From: Rhizobium ecuadorense
GTDB lineage: Bacteria > Pseudomonadota > Alphaproteobacteria > Rhizobiales > Rhizobiaceae
Direction of reading: 5' to 3'
NCBI RefSeq assembly: GCF_001187535.1
Contig: NZ_LFIO01000207.1
Span: forward strand, 120,117-184,116
Length of the DNA: 64,000 nt
Part shown: piece after piece, positions 25,881 through 34,414 of the stretch
Layout: each line of letters opens with the position of its first letter
How positions within the stretch are numbered: the first letter of the stretch is position 1
Position numbers and translations under genes: made by a program
Notes under the pieces: model-generated
What the model was told of the DNA's origin: nothing
Seen by the model: only the letters and a program-made list of their open reading frames with translations
The model's database searches: none

Positions 25881-26762
25881 TTATCGATCCTGTTCAAAGG
25901 CTTGATAGGCGCGCTCGAAACGCGCGAGATTTTCGGCCGTGTATGCGGCATAGTCGAATTGGATGGTGGAATGGATTTCCGAAATCATGCTCCAGAGCGT
26001 TTCGCGCAGCAGCGAGGCGCATTTCATCGCGCCGTAGCGGCGGCTGAGATCTGATGTCAGCGGCCGGTCGAAATAGGCCTCCAGCATCATCCGCTCGGCC
26101 GCTTCAGAGAACTCGTTGTTGGAGGCCAAGCCGCCAAGGTCGAACAGCGGCGTGTTGAAACCGGCATAGTCCCAGTCGATCAGCCAGAGCCGCTTGCCGT
26201 CATCGAGAAAATTGGCGGCCAACAGATCGTTGTGGCCGAAGGCGATCTCGAACGGCGCTGCTGCCGCTTCCAGCCTCTCGGCCCTGCCGAGCAGCGCCGG
26301 CAGCAATGGAAGATAGGGGCTGCCCGACTCCTTCAGGCTGGCGGCGTAGTCGCGGATGACGTGGAAGACCCAGAAGATCATCGCCTGGCCGCGGAAATGC
26401 CGGGCGATGTCGTGATGGCAGGCGCGGATGAGGGGAACGATCCGGGCGAGCATATCAGGTGTCCTGACATCCTCCGGCGAAAGCGCCCGCGCCTCGATAT
26501 AATCGAGCACCAGCACGCCGGGCGAATGGTGGATGACGGCAGGCGATATGCCGGCAGCATGCGCCGCGCGGCTTGCGGCAAGCTCGTTCTGGCGGCTGAT
26601 GTGATGGATGGGAATATCGGTGCCGAGTCTGACCACGCAGCGCGCGACCGCATCGCTGACCAGATAATTCCGGTTGGTGATGCCGCCTGAGATCGGCGAG
26701 ATTTCGATCGGGCCCTGCCAAATGCCGAGCGCATGAATCCTATCTTCAGGCGTCATGCTCAT
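25881..26762 (-). CDS. choline/ethanolamine kinase-like phosphotransferase (APH fold)
   Basis: Kinase-fold protein of 293 residues. SGGITNRNYLVSD is the nucleotide-binding start. The catalytic loop FGHNDLLAANFLDD (residues about 185-198) and the metal-binding LIDWDYAGFNTPLFDLGGLA are intact. It resembles choline kinase or LicA-type enzymes and would phosphorylate a small amino-alcohol or sugar. Immediately followed by the dimethylglycine-dehydrogenase-like gene, so a role in choline or related N-methyl compound use is plausible. Either the ATG at 26762 or the one at 26756 may be used; the GGGGG upstream is better spaced for the latter. Confidence 0.88.
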   Translation of the reverse strand: MSMTPEDRIHALGIWQGPIEISPISGGITNRNYLVSDAVARCVVRLGTDIPIHHISRQNELAASRAAHAAGISPAVIHHSPGVLVLDYIEARALSPEDVRTPDMLARIVPLIRACHHDIARHFRGQAMIFWVFHVIRDYAASLKESGSPYLPLLPALLGRAERLEAAAAPFEIAFGHNDLLAANFLDDGKRLWLIDWDYAGFNTPLFDLGGLASNNEFSEAAERMMLEAYFDRPLTSDLSRRYGAMKCASLLRETLWSMISEIHSTIQFDYAAYTAENLARFERAYQAFEQDR

Positions 26763-26771
26763 CCCCCGGAG

Positions 26772-26812
26772 GATGATGCCGAAAAGTGTGAGCGGTTTTC
26801 GGACGCATCATG
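26772..26812. repeat. short palindromic intergenic repeat
   Basis: GATGATGCCGAAAA and TTTTCGGACGCATCATGC form an imperfect stem around GTGTGAGCGG. This palindrome has the look of a dispersed rhizobial intergenic repeat; the copy number cannot be seen in this window. Confidence 0.55.
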
Positions 26813-26827
26813 CTCTAACTATTTAAG

Positions 26828-26853
26828 CTGGAACAGGATTCTTCCTGTTCCAG
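26828..26853 (-). terminator. hairpin after the ABC operon
   Basis: Perfect 11-bp stem CTGGAACAGGA / TCCTGTTCCAG with a 4-base loop, 53 bases after the ATPase stop. It lacks a strong T tract on the minus strand, so it may be a processing or weak termination site. Confidence 0.5.
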
Positions 26854-26906
26854 CGGCCCCTTCTCGAAATGATGGGGCAGAGCGGGATCTACTGTCAAGC
26901 AGGCGG

Positions 26907-27983
26907 TTAGATCGTCTTTCCGGCGGCATCGAAGACGTGGCAGCGGGCCGGGTCGAAGAAGGTCGTGACGTTGGTGCCGCGCTCCACCTTCTGCTGGCCG
27001 TCGAGCGCGACGGTCATGAGCTGGCCATCCGGCGTCGTGGTGTAAAGCATGGTGGCGCCGCCGAGATTTTCGACGAGATCGACGTTGACGGTCGAGAGCG
27101 TAATGGCGCCTTCCGTGAGGGAAAGATGCTCGGGGCGGATGCCGAAGGTGACGTCCTCACCGGCTTTGCCGTTCAGCCGGCGCGGCAGGCGGACGGAATT
27201 GCCGCAGACATGAATGCTGGTTTCCGTCTCACCGACCTGCTCGATGCGGGCCTTGAGAAAATTCATCTTCGGGCTGCCGATGAAGCCGGCGACGAAGCGG
27301 TTGGCCGGGTTATTGTAAAGATCGAGGGGCGCGCCGACCTGCTCGATGCGGCCGGAATTGAGCACCACGATCTTGTCGGCCATCGTCATGGCTTCGACCT
27401 GGTCATGGGTGACATAGATCATCGTGTTGCCGAGCTGCCGGTGCAGGCGGGAAATCTCGACGCGCATCTGCACGCGCAATTCGGCATCGAGGTTCGACAG
27501 CGGCTCGTCGAACAGAAAGATGCGCGGCTCGCGCACGATGGCCCGGCCGATCGCCACGCGCTGGCGCTGGCCGCCGGAGAGCGCCTTCGGCTTGCGCTCC
27601 AGGAGTTTTTCGATCTGCAGGATCTCGGCGGCGCGTTTGACCTTCGGCTGGATATCGGCCTTCTTGTAACCCGCTGTCTCCAGGCCGAAGGCGAGGTTCT
27701 TGTAGACCGACATATGCGGATAGAGCGCATAGGACTGGAAGACCATGGCGATGCCGCGCTTGGCCGGCGCCACCTCGTTCATGCGCTCGTTGTCGAGCAG
27801 CAGCCCGCCGCCGGTAATCTCCTCGAGACCGGCGATCATGCGCAGAAGGGTCGATTTTCCGCAGCCCGAGGGGCCGACGAAAACAACGAATTCGCCGGGA
27901 TCGATCGTCAGGTCGATGCCATGGATCACATCGAAGGCGCCATAGCGCTTCTCGACCTTCTGAAGAACGACACTGGTTGCCAT
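26907..27983 (-). CDS. ABC transporter ATP-binding protein, sugar importer (UgpC/MalK type)
   Basis: ATPase of 358 residues for the importer encoded upstream. Walker A GPSGCGKSTLL at residues 37-47, Q-loop MVFQSYALYPHMSV, signature LSGGQRQRVAIGRAI, Walker B IFLFDEPLSNLD and the switch His in YVTHDQVEAMTMAD are all intact. The C-terminal 120 residues form the MalK-type regulatory OB domain (TFGIRPEHLSL). It is last in a minus-strand operon (solute-binding protein, two permeases, oxidoreductase, ATPase). It may also serve the orphan solute-binding protein at 41.8 kb, a guess from paralogy. Confidence 0.96.
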   Translation of the reverse strand: MATSVVLQKVEKRYGAFDVIHGIDLTIDPGEFVVFVGPSGCGKSTLLRMIAGLEEITGGGLLLDNERMNEVAPAKRGIAMVFQSYALYPHMSVYKNLAFGLETAGYKKADIQPKVKRAAEILQIEKLLERKPKALSGGQRQRVAIGRAIVREPRIFLFDEPLSNLDAELRVQMRVEISRLHRQLGNTMIYVTHDQVEAMTMADKIVVLNSGRIEQVGAPLDLYNNPANRFVAGFIGSPKMNFLKARIEQVGETETSIHVCGNSVRLPRRLNGKAGEDVTFGIRPEHLSLTEGAITLSTVNVDLVENLGGATMLYTTTPDGQLMTVALDGQQKVERGTNVTTFFDPARCHVFDAAGKTI

Positions 27984-28031
27984 CGTCTCAAAACCCTCTC
28001 TTGCCGGTTACTTGGCCGGTTGCTTGGCTGG

Positions 28032-29105
28032 TTACCTGGTTCTTGCGCGCCAATCGGCGTATTTCGGACTGTCGGGGCCGACCGGCAGCGGCACTTCGGC
28101 GCCGCTGTCGGAAGACTGGTAGATGGCGGTGACGAGTTCCAGCGCGCGGCGCGCATCCACCGTCGTCACCGGCAGCGGCCCATGGCCGCTGAGGAACGCA
28201 TGGAACTGGCCCATCTGGGTGGTAAATCTGGGGGCGACCGGCTGCCAATCGCTGACCACCCGGTCGATCCGTTGCTGGACGTCGTCATTGGCGGCGATGA
28301 TCTTCCAGGGATCCTTGCCCGGCGTATAGGGCTCATGGCTGCTTTCGAAAGTAACGTTCTCGAAGTGCAGCCTCAGCCGGCTCAACTGTTCCTGCGATCC
28401 CAGCGTGCAGGACAGCGAGACGAAGGCGCCGCTTTCCATCAGCAGGCTGGCGGAGGCGCAATCCTCGACCTCGATATCGTTGACGCGGGTGGCGACACGG
28501 CCGAAGACCCTTGCCGCCGGACCCATCAGATGCATCATCATGTCGTGCAGATGCAGCGCATGGGTGACGAGCACGCCGCCGAGTTCCGTCGCCCATTTGC
28601 CGCGCCAGGGCACGGCATAATATTCCGGTTTGCGCAGCCAGAAGGTTTCGACCGACGCCGTATAGGCTTTGCCGGCAATACCGGCGTCGATGATCCGTTT
28701 GGCCTTCTGGATGCCGTCGCCGTAGCGATACTGGAAGATCGGCATCAGTACGCCTTTGGCGTTCTTTTCCGCCGCCATGATCGTATCGACGGCGGCGAGC
28801 GATCCGGTCAGCGGCTTTTCGCAAACGACATGTTTGCCGGCGGCGAGCGCCGCGACCACCTGCTCCAGATGCACCCCGGGCGGGGTGCAGATATCGATGA
28901 TGTCGATCGTGTCGTTGGCGAGCAGCTCGGCAAAAGAGGTGGTGCGCCGCTCGATGCCGAACTCGTCGCCGACTGACGCCAGGCGCTGCTCATCCAGGTC
29001 GCAGATCGCCACGACCTTGAATTTGTCTGAATGCGGCAGGTAGCCTTCGACGATGTGGGAGCGGCCAATACCGCAGCCGACGATCGCCACCGTCTTGATG
29101 CTCAT
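28032..29105 (-). CDS. Gfo/Idh/MocA family oxidoreductase (within the ABC operon)
   Basis: NAD(P)-dependent sugar dehydrogenase-like protein of 357 residues. The Rossmann motif VAIVGCGIGRSHIVEGYL opens the protein. DIIDICTPPGVHLEQVVAAL and KHVVCEKPLTGSL (conserved EKP) are followed by the C-terminal alpha/beta domain with the substrate-site His in HALHLHDMMMHLMG. The ATG at 29105 starts the domain cleanly; an ATG at 29129 overlapping the permease stop would add eight residues and is possible. Being inside an uptake operon, it likely acts on the imported sugar, perhaps oxidising a ring hydroxyl; the substrate is unknown. Confidence 0.9.
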   Translation of the reverse strand: MSIKTVAIVGCGIGRSHIVEGYLPHSDKFKVVAICDLDEQRLASVGDEFGIERRTTSFAELLANDTIDIIDICTPPGVHLEQVVAALAAGKHVVCEKPLTGSLAAVDTIMAAEKNAKGVLMPIFQYRYGDGIQKAKRIIDAGIAGKAYTASVETFWLRKPEYYAVPWRGKWATELGGVLVTHALHLHDMMMHLMGPAARVFGRVATRVNDIEVEDCASASLLMESGAFVSLSCTLGSQEQLSRLRLHFENVTFESSHEPYTPGKDPWKIIAANDDVQQRIDRVVSDWQPVAPRFTTQMGQFHAFLSGHGPLPVTTVDARRALELVTAIYQSSDSGAEVPLPVGPDSPKYADWRARTR

Positions 29106-29128
29106 GTCATTCTTTTCCACTATTGCCA

Positions 29129-30016
29129 TCAACGCTTCATGCCCGTCGTGGCGATGCCCTCGATCAGCAGGCGCTGGAAGAACAGGAAGAAGAAGAATAC
29201 CGGCACGAGCGTCAGCGTCGACATGGCGAACAAGCCGCCCCAATCCGATGCGCTGGTGGAATCGACGAAGGTGCGCAGGCCGAGCTGGATCGTATAGGTG
29301 TTCATGTCGTTCAGGTAGATCAGCGGACCGAAGAAATCGTCCCAGGTCCAGATGAACGAGAAGATCGCGGCCGTCGCCAAGACCGGCAGCGACAGCGGCA
29401 GCATGATCTTCCAATAGATGCGCCAGGCGCTGCAGCCGTCCATCATGGCGGCTTCGTCGAGTTCGCGCGGGATGCCGCGGAAGAATTGCACCATCAGGAA
29501 GATGAAGAAGGCGTCGCTTGCCAGGAACTTCGGTACGACGAGCGGCAGGATGGTGTTGACCCAGCCGAGGTTGAGGAAGAGCACATATTGCGGGATCAGC
29601 GTCACGTGATAGGGGATCATCAGCGTGCCGAGCATGATTGCGAACCAGAAATTGCGGCCGGCAAAACGCAGCCGGGCAAAGGCGAAGGCCGTCAGCGAAC
29701 AGGCGATGACATTGCCCGTTACCACCAGCAGCGAAATGACGAGCGAATTCCAGAAGAACCGGCCGAAGCTGACATCGAGGCCGACCCAGCCGCGGGCATA
29801 GGAGGAGAAATCGATCGACGACGGGATGAGCGAGGTCGACGAGAAGATCTCGGTTTCCGGCCTGACCGATGCCGAAACCATCCACAACAGCGGATAGACC
29901 ATCAGAAGCGATGCGGCGATCAGCAGGGCGTGGATGATGAGCGACGCCGGCAGGCTGCGTTTGGTGATATCCGATGGCGGCCTGGCCGCAGTGACGGAAG
30001 CGGTCATCTCAGTCAT
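29129..30016 (-). CDS. carbohydrate ABC transporter permease (MalG/UgpE type)
   Basis: Inner-membrane permease of 295 residues with six predicted helices. The first is at about 27-48 (SLIIHALLIAASLLMVYPLLW). The EAA loop that docks with the ATPase is visible as ELDEAAMMDGCSAWRIYWKI. The family phrase IPYHVTLIPQYVLF is present. Its start overlaps the end of the partner permease by eight bases, and its stop shares bases with a possible start of the oxidoreductase, consistent with coupled translation. Confidence 0.95.
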   Translation of the reverse strand: MTEMTASVTAARPPSDITKRSLPASLIIHALLIAASLLMVYPLLWMVSASVRPETEIFSSTSLIPSSIDFSSYARGWVGLDVSFGRFFWNSLVISLLVVTGNVIACSLTAFAFARLRFAGRNFWFAIMLGTLMIPYHVTLIPQYVLFLNLGWVNTILPLVVPKFLASDAFFIFLMVQFFRGIPRELDEAAMMDGCSAWRIYWKIMLPLSLPVLATAAIFSFIWTWDDFFGPLIYLNDMNTYTIQLGLRTFVDSTSASDWGGLFAMSTLTLVPVFFFFLFFQRLLIEGIATTGMKR

Positions 30017-30968
30017 CGTAATGCACCCAATAACGCGAGGTCAGGAAGGAGAAAGCGGTGAAAACGGCGATGATCAGCACCAGGATCCAGGCGAGCGCCG
30101 AGGCATAGCCCATGCGGAAATTGCCGAAGGCTTCCTGATAGAGGTAGAGCGTGTAGAACAGCGTCGAGTTGATCGGACCGCCCGTGCCGCCGGAGATGAT
30201 GAAGGCGGGTGTGAAGGCCTTGAAGGCATCAATGGTCTGGACGACGGCGTTGAAGAAGATCACCGGCGTCAGAAGCGGCAGGGTGATCTTGTAGAATTGG
30301 CGGAATTTCGAGGCGCCGTCGAGGCTTGCTGCCTCATACATATCCTGGGGAATCTGGCGCAGGCCGGCCAGGAAAATAATCATCGGCGAGCCGAACTGCC
30401 AAACGGACAGAGCCACCAGCGTGTAGATCGAATAGTTCGGATGCGAGATCCAGCTCGGACCTTCGATGCCAAATTGCGAGAGCGCGGCATTGACGAGACC
30501 ATCGCTGGCGAAAAGCTGGCGCCAGAGCACGGCGATCGCCACGCTGCCGCCCAGCAACGAAGGGAGGTAGAAGATGGCGCGATAGAAGGTCAGTCCGCGC
30601 AGGCCGCGATTCAAAGCCATGGCGACCAGCAAGGCGAAGGTCAGTTTGAACGGCACCGAGAAGACAACATAGGTCAGGGTGACGTGCATGGCGGCCGAGA
30701 ATTTCGGATCCGCCGTGGCGATGCGCACGTAATTCGCCATTCCCACCCACCGCGGCGACTGCAGCATGTCGAAGTCGGTGAAGGAGAGGTAGAGCGAAAT
30801 CAGGGCCGGTCCGAGCGTCAGCCCGAAAAAGCCGATAAGCCATGGCAGAAGGAAGAGATAGCCGGGAGCATTGGCGTTCCAGAGACGCCGGAAGCGTCCT
30901 TCGGCCACGGCCCCCTGATATCTTTCCACATTTATGGCCCCTGCGGGCGTGCGCATCGCATTGCTCAT
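30009..30968 (-). CDS. sugar ABC transporter permease (MalF/UgpA type)
   Basis: Inner-membrane permease of 319 residues. The first membrane span is at about 36-60 (GYLFLLPWLIGFFGLTLGPA), followed by five more. The EAA loop reads MYEAASLDGASKFRQFYKIT. TFYRAIFYLPSLLGGSVAIA is typical of the group. It sits six bases after the solute-binding protein gene and overlaps the next permease. The start at 30968 has GAGG upstream. Confidence 0.95.
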   Translation of the reverse strand: MSNAMRTPAGAINVERYQGAVAEGRFRRLWNANAPGYLFLLPWLIGFFGLTLGPALISLYLSFTDFDMLQSPRWVGMANYVRIATADPKFSAAMHVTLTYVVFSVPFKLTFALLVAMALNRGLRGLTFYRAIFYLPSLLGGSVAIAVLWRQLFASDGLVNAALSQFGIEGPSWISHPNYSIYTLVALSVWQFGSPMIIFLAGLRQIPQDMYEAASLDGASKFRQFYKITLPLLTPVIFFNAVVQTIDAFKAFTPAFIISGGTGGPINSTLFYTLYLYQEAFGNFRMGYASALAWILVLIIAVFTAFSFLTSRYWVHYDD

Positions 30969-30974
30969 ACGGGA

Positions 30975-32261
30975 TCAGCCTCGTGCGAGAATCTGCGTAA
31001 TTTCGGTGACCAACTGTTTGCCACCGTCGGCGGGAGACAGCTGTCCGAAACCGACCTGTTCGGCGATGTTTCGAAGCATCAGCTCGCCTTCACCGGCGCC
31101 GGCGGGCGGCGGCGGCGGCAATTTGCCGGCGAGATCGCCGAGCCCGCTGACATAGGCCAATGCCACCTTGCCGTTCTCATCGAGCTTCGCCGCGACGACC
31201 TCGCGCATGGCAGCCGATTCCGGAATGCCGCGTTCGACATCCAAGAGCAGCACTGCCTCGGGATTCTTGACGAAGAAGTTGATGTAGTCCACGGCCAGGT
31301 CGATCGCTTTCGACTGGGCCGAAACAGAGAAGAACATCGAAGGCTTGCGATAGTGGCCGCCCTTCGAATCCGCCTTGATGCGCATATAGTTGGTCAGCGC
31401 CAGCTTGTCCTTGTTCATGGCCTGATAGGCAACGAACTGATTGGAATGGGCAAAACCGGCCGCAGATTTGCCCAGCGACACCGTGTTGGTTTCGATATCG
31501 TTCTTGTCGAGAGCCTGGATATCGGCGGGAACGCAGGCGCCGGCTTCACGGAACTTGGCCCACATATCGTACCATTCCGATGCGTCGTCCACGCCGAAGC
31601 CGATCTTGCCGTCGGCGGTATAGAGCGCCTTGCCGCGCTGACGCAGCCAGTTTTCGAACAGAGGTTCGCCGCCGCTGCCGTCGGCGAGGCCGAACATGCC
31701 TTTGCGCTTGCCGGCCTTGGTGATCTCGGCGCCCATGCGGGCGAACTCGTCCCAGGTGGTCGCCTGCGTCGGCAGATCGACCCCGGCCTCCTTGAAGGCG
31801 GTGGTATTCAGAACCGTCGCGGCCGAATTCGCGCCGAGGCTGACGCCATAGAGATGACCGTCGACGCTGCCGCCATCGATCTGCGCCTTGTCGAAATCGT
31901 CAAGGTTGAGCTTCGCCGGCATGTAGGATTCCAGCGGCGCAAGCGCGCCGCGCCGCGCGTACTGAACGATATAGCGGTAGTCCATCTGGATGACGTCAGG
32001 CGCATTGCGGCCGGCGACCTGGGTCGCAAGGCGCGGCCAGTAATCGCCCCAGCCAAGGAATTCGCCGGTGATCGAGGTACCGGCATTCTTCGTCTGATAG
32101 AGCTGTGACACCTTGTTGGTGCGGTCGGCGCGCGGCTGCGAGCCCCACCACAGGAGGCGCAAGCGCTGTTCCTGTGCAAAAGCGCTGGTTCCGAGCGCCG
32201 AGAGCGAAAGAAGCGTGGCCCCTCCCGCAACGAAATTACGTCTGCTTACACGTAGGCTCAT
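30975..32261 (-). CDS. extracellular sugar-binding protein of the ABC importer
   Basis: Periplasmic solute-binding protein (SBP family 1) of 428 residues. The N-terminus has a Tat-like signal (SRRNFVAGGATLLSLSALG, cleavage near AFAQE). The body has the family features LRLLWWGSQPRADRT, GWGDYWPRLATQVAGRNAPD and a C-terminal domain with YINFFVKNPEAVLLLDVERG. The ATG at 32261 follows GGAGGAAAA. First gene of the operon, preceded by a good promoter with an overlapping operator. Clearly paralogous to the orphan binding protein at 41836-43122 (same length, aligned phrases). Confidence 0.94.
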   Translation of the reverse strand: MSLRVSRRNFVAGGATLLSLSALGTSAFAQEQRLRLLWWGSQPRADRTNKVSQLYQTKNAGTSITGEFLGWGDYWPRLATQVAGRNAPDVIQMDYRYIVQYARRGALAPLESYMPAKLNLDDFDKAQIDGGSVDGHLYGVSLGANSAATVLNTTAFKEAGVDLPTQATTWDEFARMGAEITKAGKRKGMFGLADGSGGEPLFENWLRQRGKALYTADGKIGFGVDDASEWYDMWAKFREAGACVPADIQALDKNDIETNTVSLGKSAAGFAHSNQFVAYQAMNKDKLALTNYMRIKADSKGGHYRKPSMFFSVSAQSKAIDLAVDYINFFVKNPEAVLLLDVERGIPESAAMREVVAAKLDENGKVALAYVSGLGDLAGKLPPPPPAGAGEGELMLRNIAEQVGFGQLSPADGGKQLVTEITQILARG

Positions 32262-32321
32262 TTTTTCCTCCTCCAAAGGGAAGCGCCTCCACACGCTTCC
32301 GACCAGTTACCCTTGCATAAA

Positions 32322-32366
32322 TAACTAATTGGTTACAAGCTACGAGCAAAGCGGCAAGCGTGTCAA
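32322..32366 (-). promoter_or_regulatory. promoter and overlapping operator of the ABC operon
   Basis: On the minus strand: TTGACA (-35, 32361-32366), an 18-base spacer, TAGCTT (-10, 32337-32342), then directly GTAACCAATTAGTTA (32322-32336). The last element is related to the sites at 33186-33201 and 20208-20222 and would block initiation if bound. Confidence 0.65.
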
Positions 32367-32462
32367 GCGGGGTGTCGGTTCTTGGCGGCCGCCCTTTAAA
32401 TTCGGTTTTTACAATTTCGCACCGAAGGCTTATGAGCGCAACATGCGAGAGGGAGGGGAACG

Positions 32463-33140
32463 ATGAACGACAGCGGGGAAAACGGGGAGAAGAAAAAATC
32501 CCGGCGCCCATCTCAGGAACGCACGGCGCAGCGCGATCCGGAGCGGACACGCGCCGCGATCCTGGAAGCGGCCACCCGGGAATTCGCCGAAAACGGCATG
32601 GGCGGGGCCCGCGTCGATGCCATCGCCGAACGGGCCGGCACCAACAAGCGCATGCTCTATCATTATTTCGGCGACAAGGAACAGCTCTATCTCAGAGTGC
32701 TCGAAGAGGCTTATGTCGGCATCCGCACCGCCGAGCGCGCGCTTCATATCGGCGACCGCAGTCCGGAAGAAGGCATTGGGGAACTGGCGCTCTTCACCTG
32801 GCGTTATTTTCTCCAGCACCCGGAATTCCTCAGTCTGCTCGGCACGGAAAACCTGCATCGCGCCCGGTGGCTTCGCCAGTCCGTCCGGCTCAAGGAACTG
32901 CATTCGCATCTGATCGGCGAACTATCCCAAGTGCTGGAGCAGGGAAAGAAGCAGGGCGTCTTCGTCGAGACGGCCGATCCTCTGCACGTTTATCTGACGA
33001 TTGCCTCGCTCGGTTATTTCTATCTGTCCAACCAGTACACGCTTTCGACGATCTTCGGCCGCGACCTGATCGAGCCGACCCATCTCAATGCCTGGGAAAG
33101 CCATATCGTCCACGTGACGCTCGCCTCGATCAAGCGCTGA
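32463..33140 (+). CDS. TetR family transcriptional regulator
   Basis: Regulator of 225 residues. A basic N-terminal tail (KKKSRRPSQERTAQRDPER) precedes the TetR helix-turn-helix at about 25-75 (ILEAATREFAENGMGGARVD, AERAGTNKRMLYHYFGDKEQ). The rest is the helical ligand-binding domain. It is divergent from the ABC operon and upstream of the oxidoreductase operon; operator-like sites flank it on both sides, in both promoters. The best inference is a repressor of the surrounding catabolic genes, relieved by a sugar-derived ligand. The start at 32463 follows GAGGGAGGGG. Confidence 0.92.
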   Translation: MNDSGENGEKKKSRRPSQERTAQRDPERTRAAILEAATREFAENGMGGARVDAIAERAGTNKRMLYHYFGDKEQLYLRVLEEAYVGIRTAERALHIGDRSPEEGIGELALFTWRYFLQHPEFLSLLGTENLHRARWLRQSVRLKELHSHLIGELSQVLEQGKKQGVFVETADPLHVYLTIASLGYFYLSNQYTLSTIFGRDLIEPTHLNAWESHIVHVTLASIKR

Positions 33141-33156
33141 ATCCCGATTTGACTAT

Positions 33157-33201
33157 TGACAGCCTCGCCGCTCTTCTGCCATCAAGTAACTGTTTAGTTA
33201 C
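33157..33201 (+). promoter_or_regulatory. promoter and overlapping operator of the four-gene catabolic operon
   Basis: TTGACA at 33157-33162 and, 23 bases on, the near-perfect palindrome GTAACTGTTTAGTTAC (33186-33201) in the -10/+1 region. Same spacing as in the ABC-operon promoter. It lies between the tetR stop and the oxidoreductase start, so the operon has its own promoter. Confidence 0.6.
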
Positions 33202-33262
33202 CGGCTTGGGAGGGCCGGGCCGGATGCCCGCTCCCGCCGCACAAGATTCCAGGGAGGAAAAA

Positions 33263-34411
33263 ATGGCACGCTTGGGGATCATCTTGCACGGCGTTACCGG
33301 CCGCATGGGGTACAATCAGCACCTGGTGCGTTCGATCCTCGCCTTCCGCGACCAGGGCGGCATTACCCTGAAATCGGGCGAGAAACTCGAAATCGACCCG
33401 ATCATCGTCGGCCGCAACGGCGCCAAGATGGAAGAGTTGGCGAAGAAGCATAATATCAAGCGCTGGTCGACCGATCTCGACGCCGCGCTCGCCAATCCCG
33501 ACGACACGATCTTCTTCGACGCCGGCACGACGCTGATGCGCGCCGAACTGCTGTCCAGGGCGCTCGATGCCGGCAAGCATGTCTATTGCGAAAAGCCGAT
33601 CTCCGACGACCTGCAGGTGGCGATCGATCTCGCCCGCAAGGCGCGCCGCTCCGGGCTCAAGCATGGCGTCGTGCAGGACAAGCTCTTCCTGCCGGGCCTG
33701 CGCAAGCTGGCGCTGCTCAGGGATTCCGGCTTTTTCGGCAAGATCCTCTCGGTGCGCGGCGAATTCGGCTACTGGGTGTTCGAAGGCGATTGGGGCGTGC
33801 CGGCGCAGCGCCCCTCCTGGAACTACCGCAAGGGCGACGGCGGCGGCATCATCCTCGACATGCTCTGCCACTGGCGCTACGTGCTCGACAATCTGTTCGG
33901 CGAGGTCAAGGCTGTCTCCTGCCTCGGCGCCACGCATATTCCACGGCGCATCGACGAGCAAGGCAAGCCCTATGACTGCGACACCGACGATGCGGCCTAC
34001 GCGACCTTCGAACTCGAAGGCGGCGTGATCGCGCAGGTCAATTCCTCCTGGGCGGTGCGCGTACGCCGCGACGATCTGGTCACCTTCCAGGTCGACGGCA
34101 CGCATGGTTCGGCCGTCGCCGGCCTGACGAAGTGCTGGAGCCAGCACCGCGTCAACACGCCGAAGCCGGTCTGGAACCCCGACCAGCCGCAGACGATCGA
34201 TTTCTACAAGACCTGGGACGAGGTTCCCGATACCCAGGCCTTCGACAACGGCTTCAAGGCGCAGTGGGAAATGTTCATCCGCCATGTCGTCGAAGATGCG
34301 CCGTGGCCCTACGGCCTCGAAGCCGGCGCCAAGGGCGTGCAATTGGCCGAACTCGGGCTGAAATCCTGGGCCGAGCGCCGCTGGCTCGACGTTCCCGCGC
34401 TGGAGTTCTGA
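33263..34411 (+). CDS. Gfo/Idh/MocA family oxidoreductase
   Basis: Dehydrogenase-like protein of 382 residues. It opens with LGIILHGVTGRMGYNQHLVR, a modified Rossmann motif with TGRMG in place of the usual GxGxxG, as in a subgroup of this family. The conserved KHVYCEKPISDDLQVAIDLA and the substrate-domain segments DGGGIILDMLCHWRYVLDNL and NSSWAVRVRRDDLVTFQVDG follow. The ATG at 33263 follows AGGGAGGAAAA. First of four tightly spaced genes; the next starts four bases after its stop. It probably oxidises or reduces a sugar or glycoside. Confidence 0.9.
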   Translation: MARLGIILHGVTGRMGYNQHLVRSILAFRDQGGITLKSGEKLEIDPIIVGRNGAKMEELAKKHNIKRWSTDLDAALANPDDTIFFDAGTTLMRAELLSRALDAGKHVYCEKPISDDLQVAIDLARKARRSGLKHGVVQDKLFLPGLRKLALLRDSGFFGKILSVRGEFGYWVFEGDWGVPAQRPSWNYRKGDGGGIILDMLCHWRYVLDNLFGEVKAVSCLGATHIPRRIDEQGKPYDCDTDDAAYATFELEGGVIAQVNSSWAVRVRRDDLVTFQVDGTHGSAVAGLTKCWSQHRVNTPKPVWNPDQPQTIDFYKTWDEVPDTQAFDNGFKAQWEMFIRHVVEDAPWPYGLEAGAKGVQLAELGLKSWAERRWLDVPALEF

Positions 34412-34414
34412 GCC

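Noticed and set aside
26733..28976. 747-codon plus-strand open frame
   Set aside because: Antisense to the ABC ATPase and the oxidoreductase, both with intact motifs.
29934..32108. 724-codon plus-strand open frame
   Set aside because: Antisense to the permeases and solute-binding protein of a clear ABC operon.
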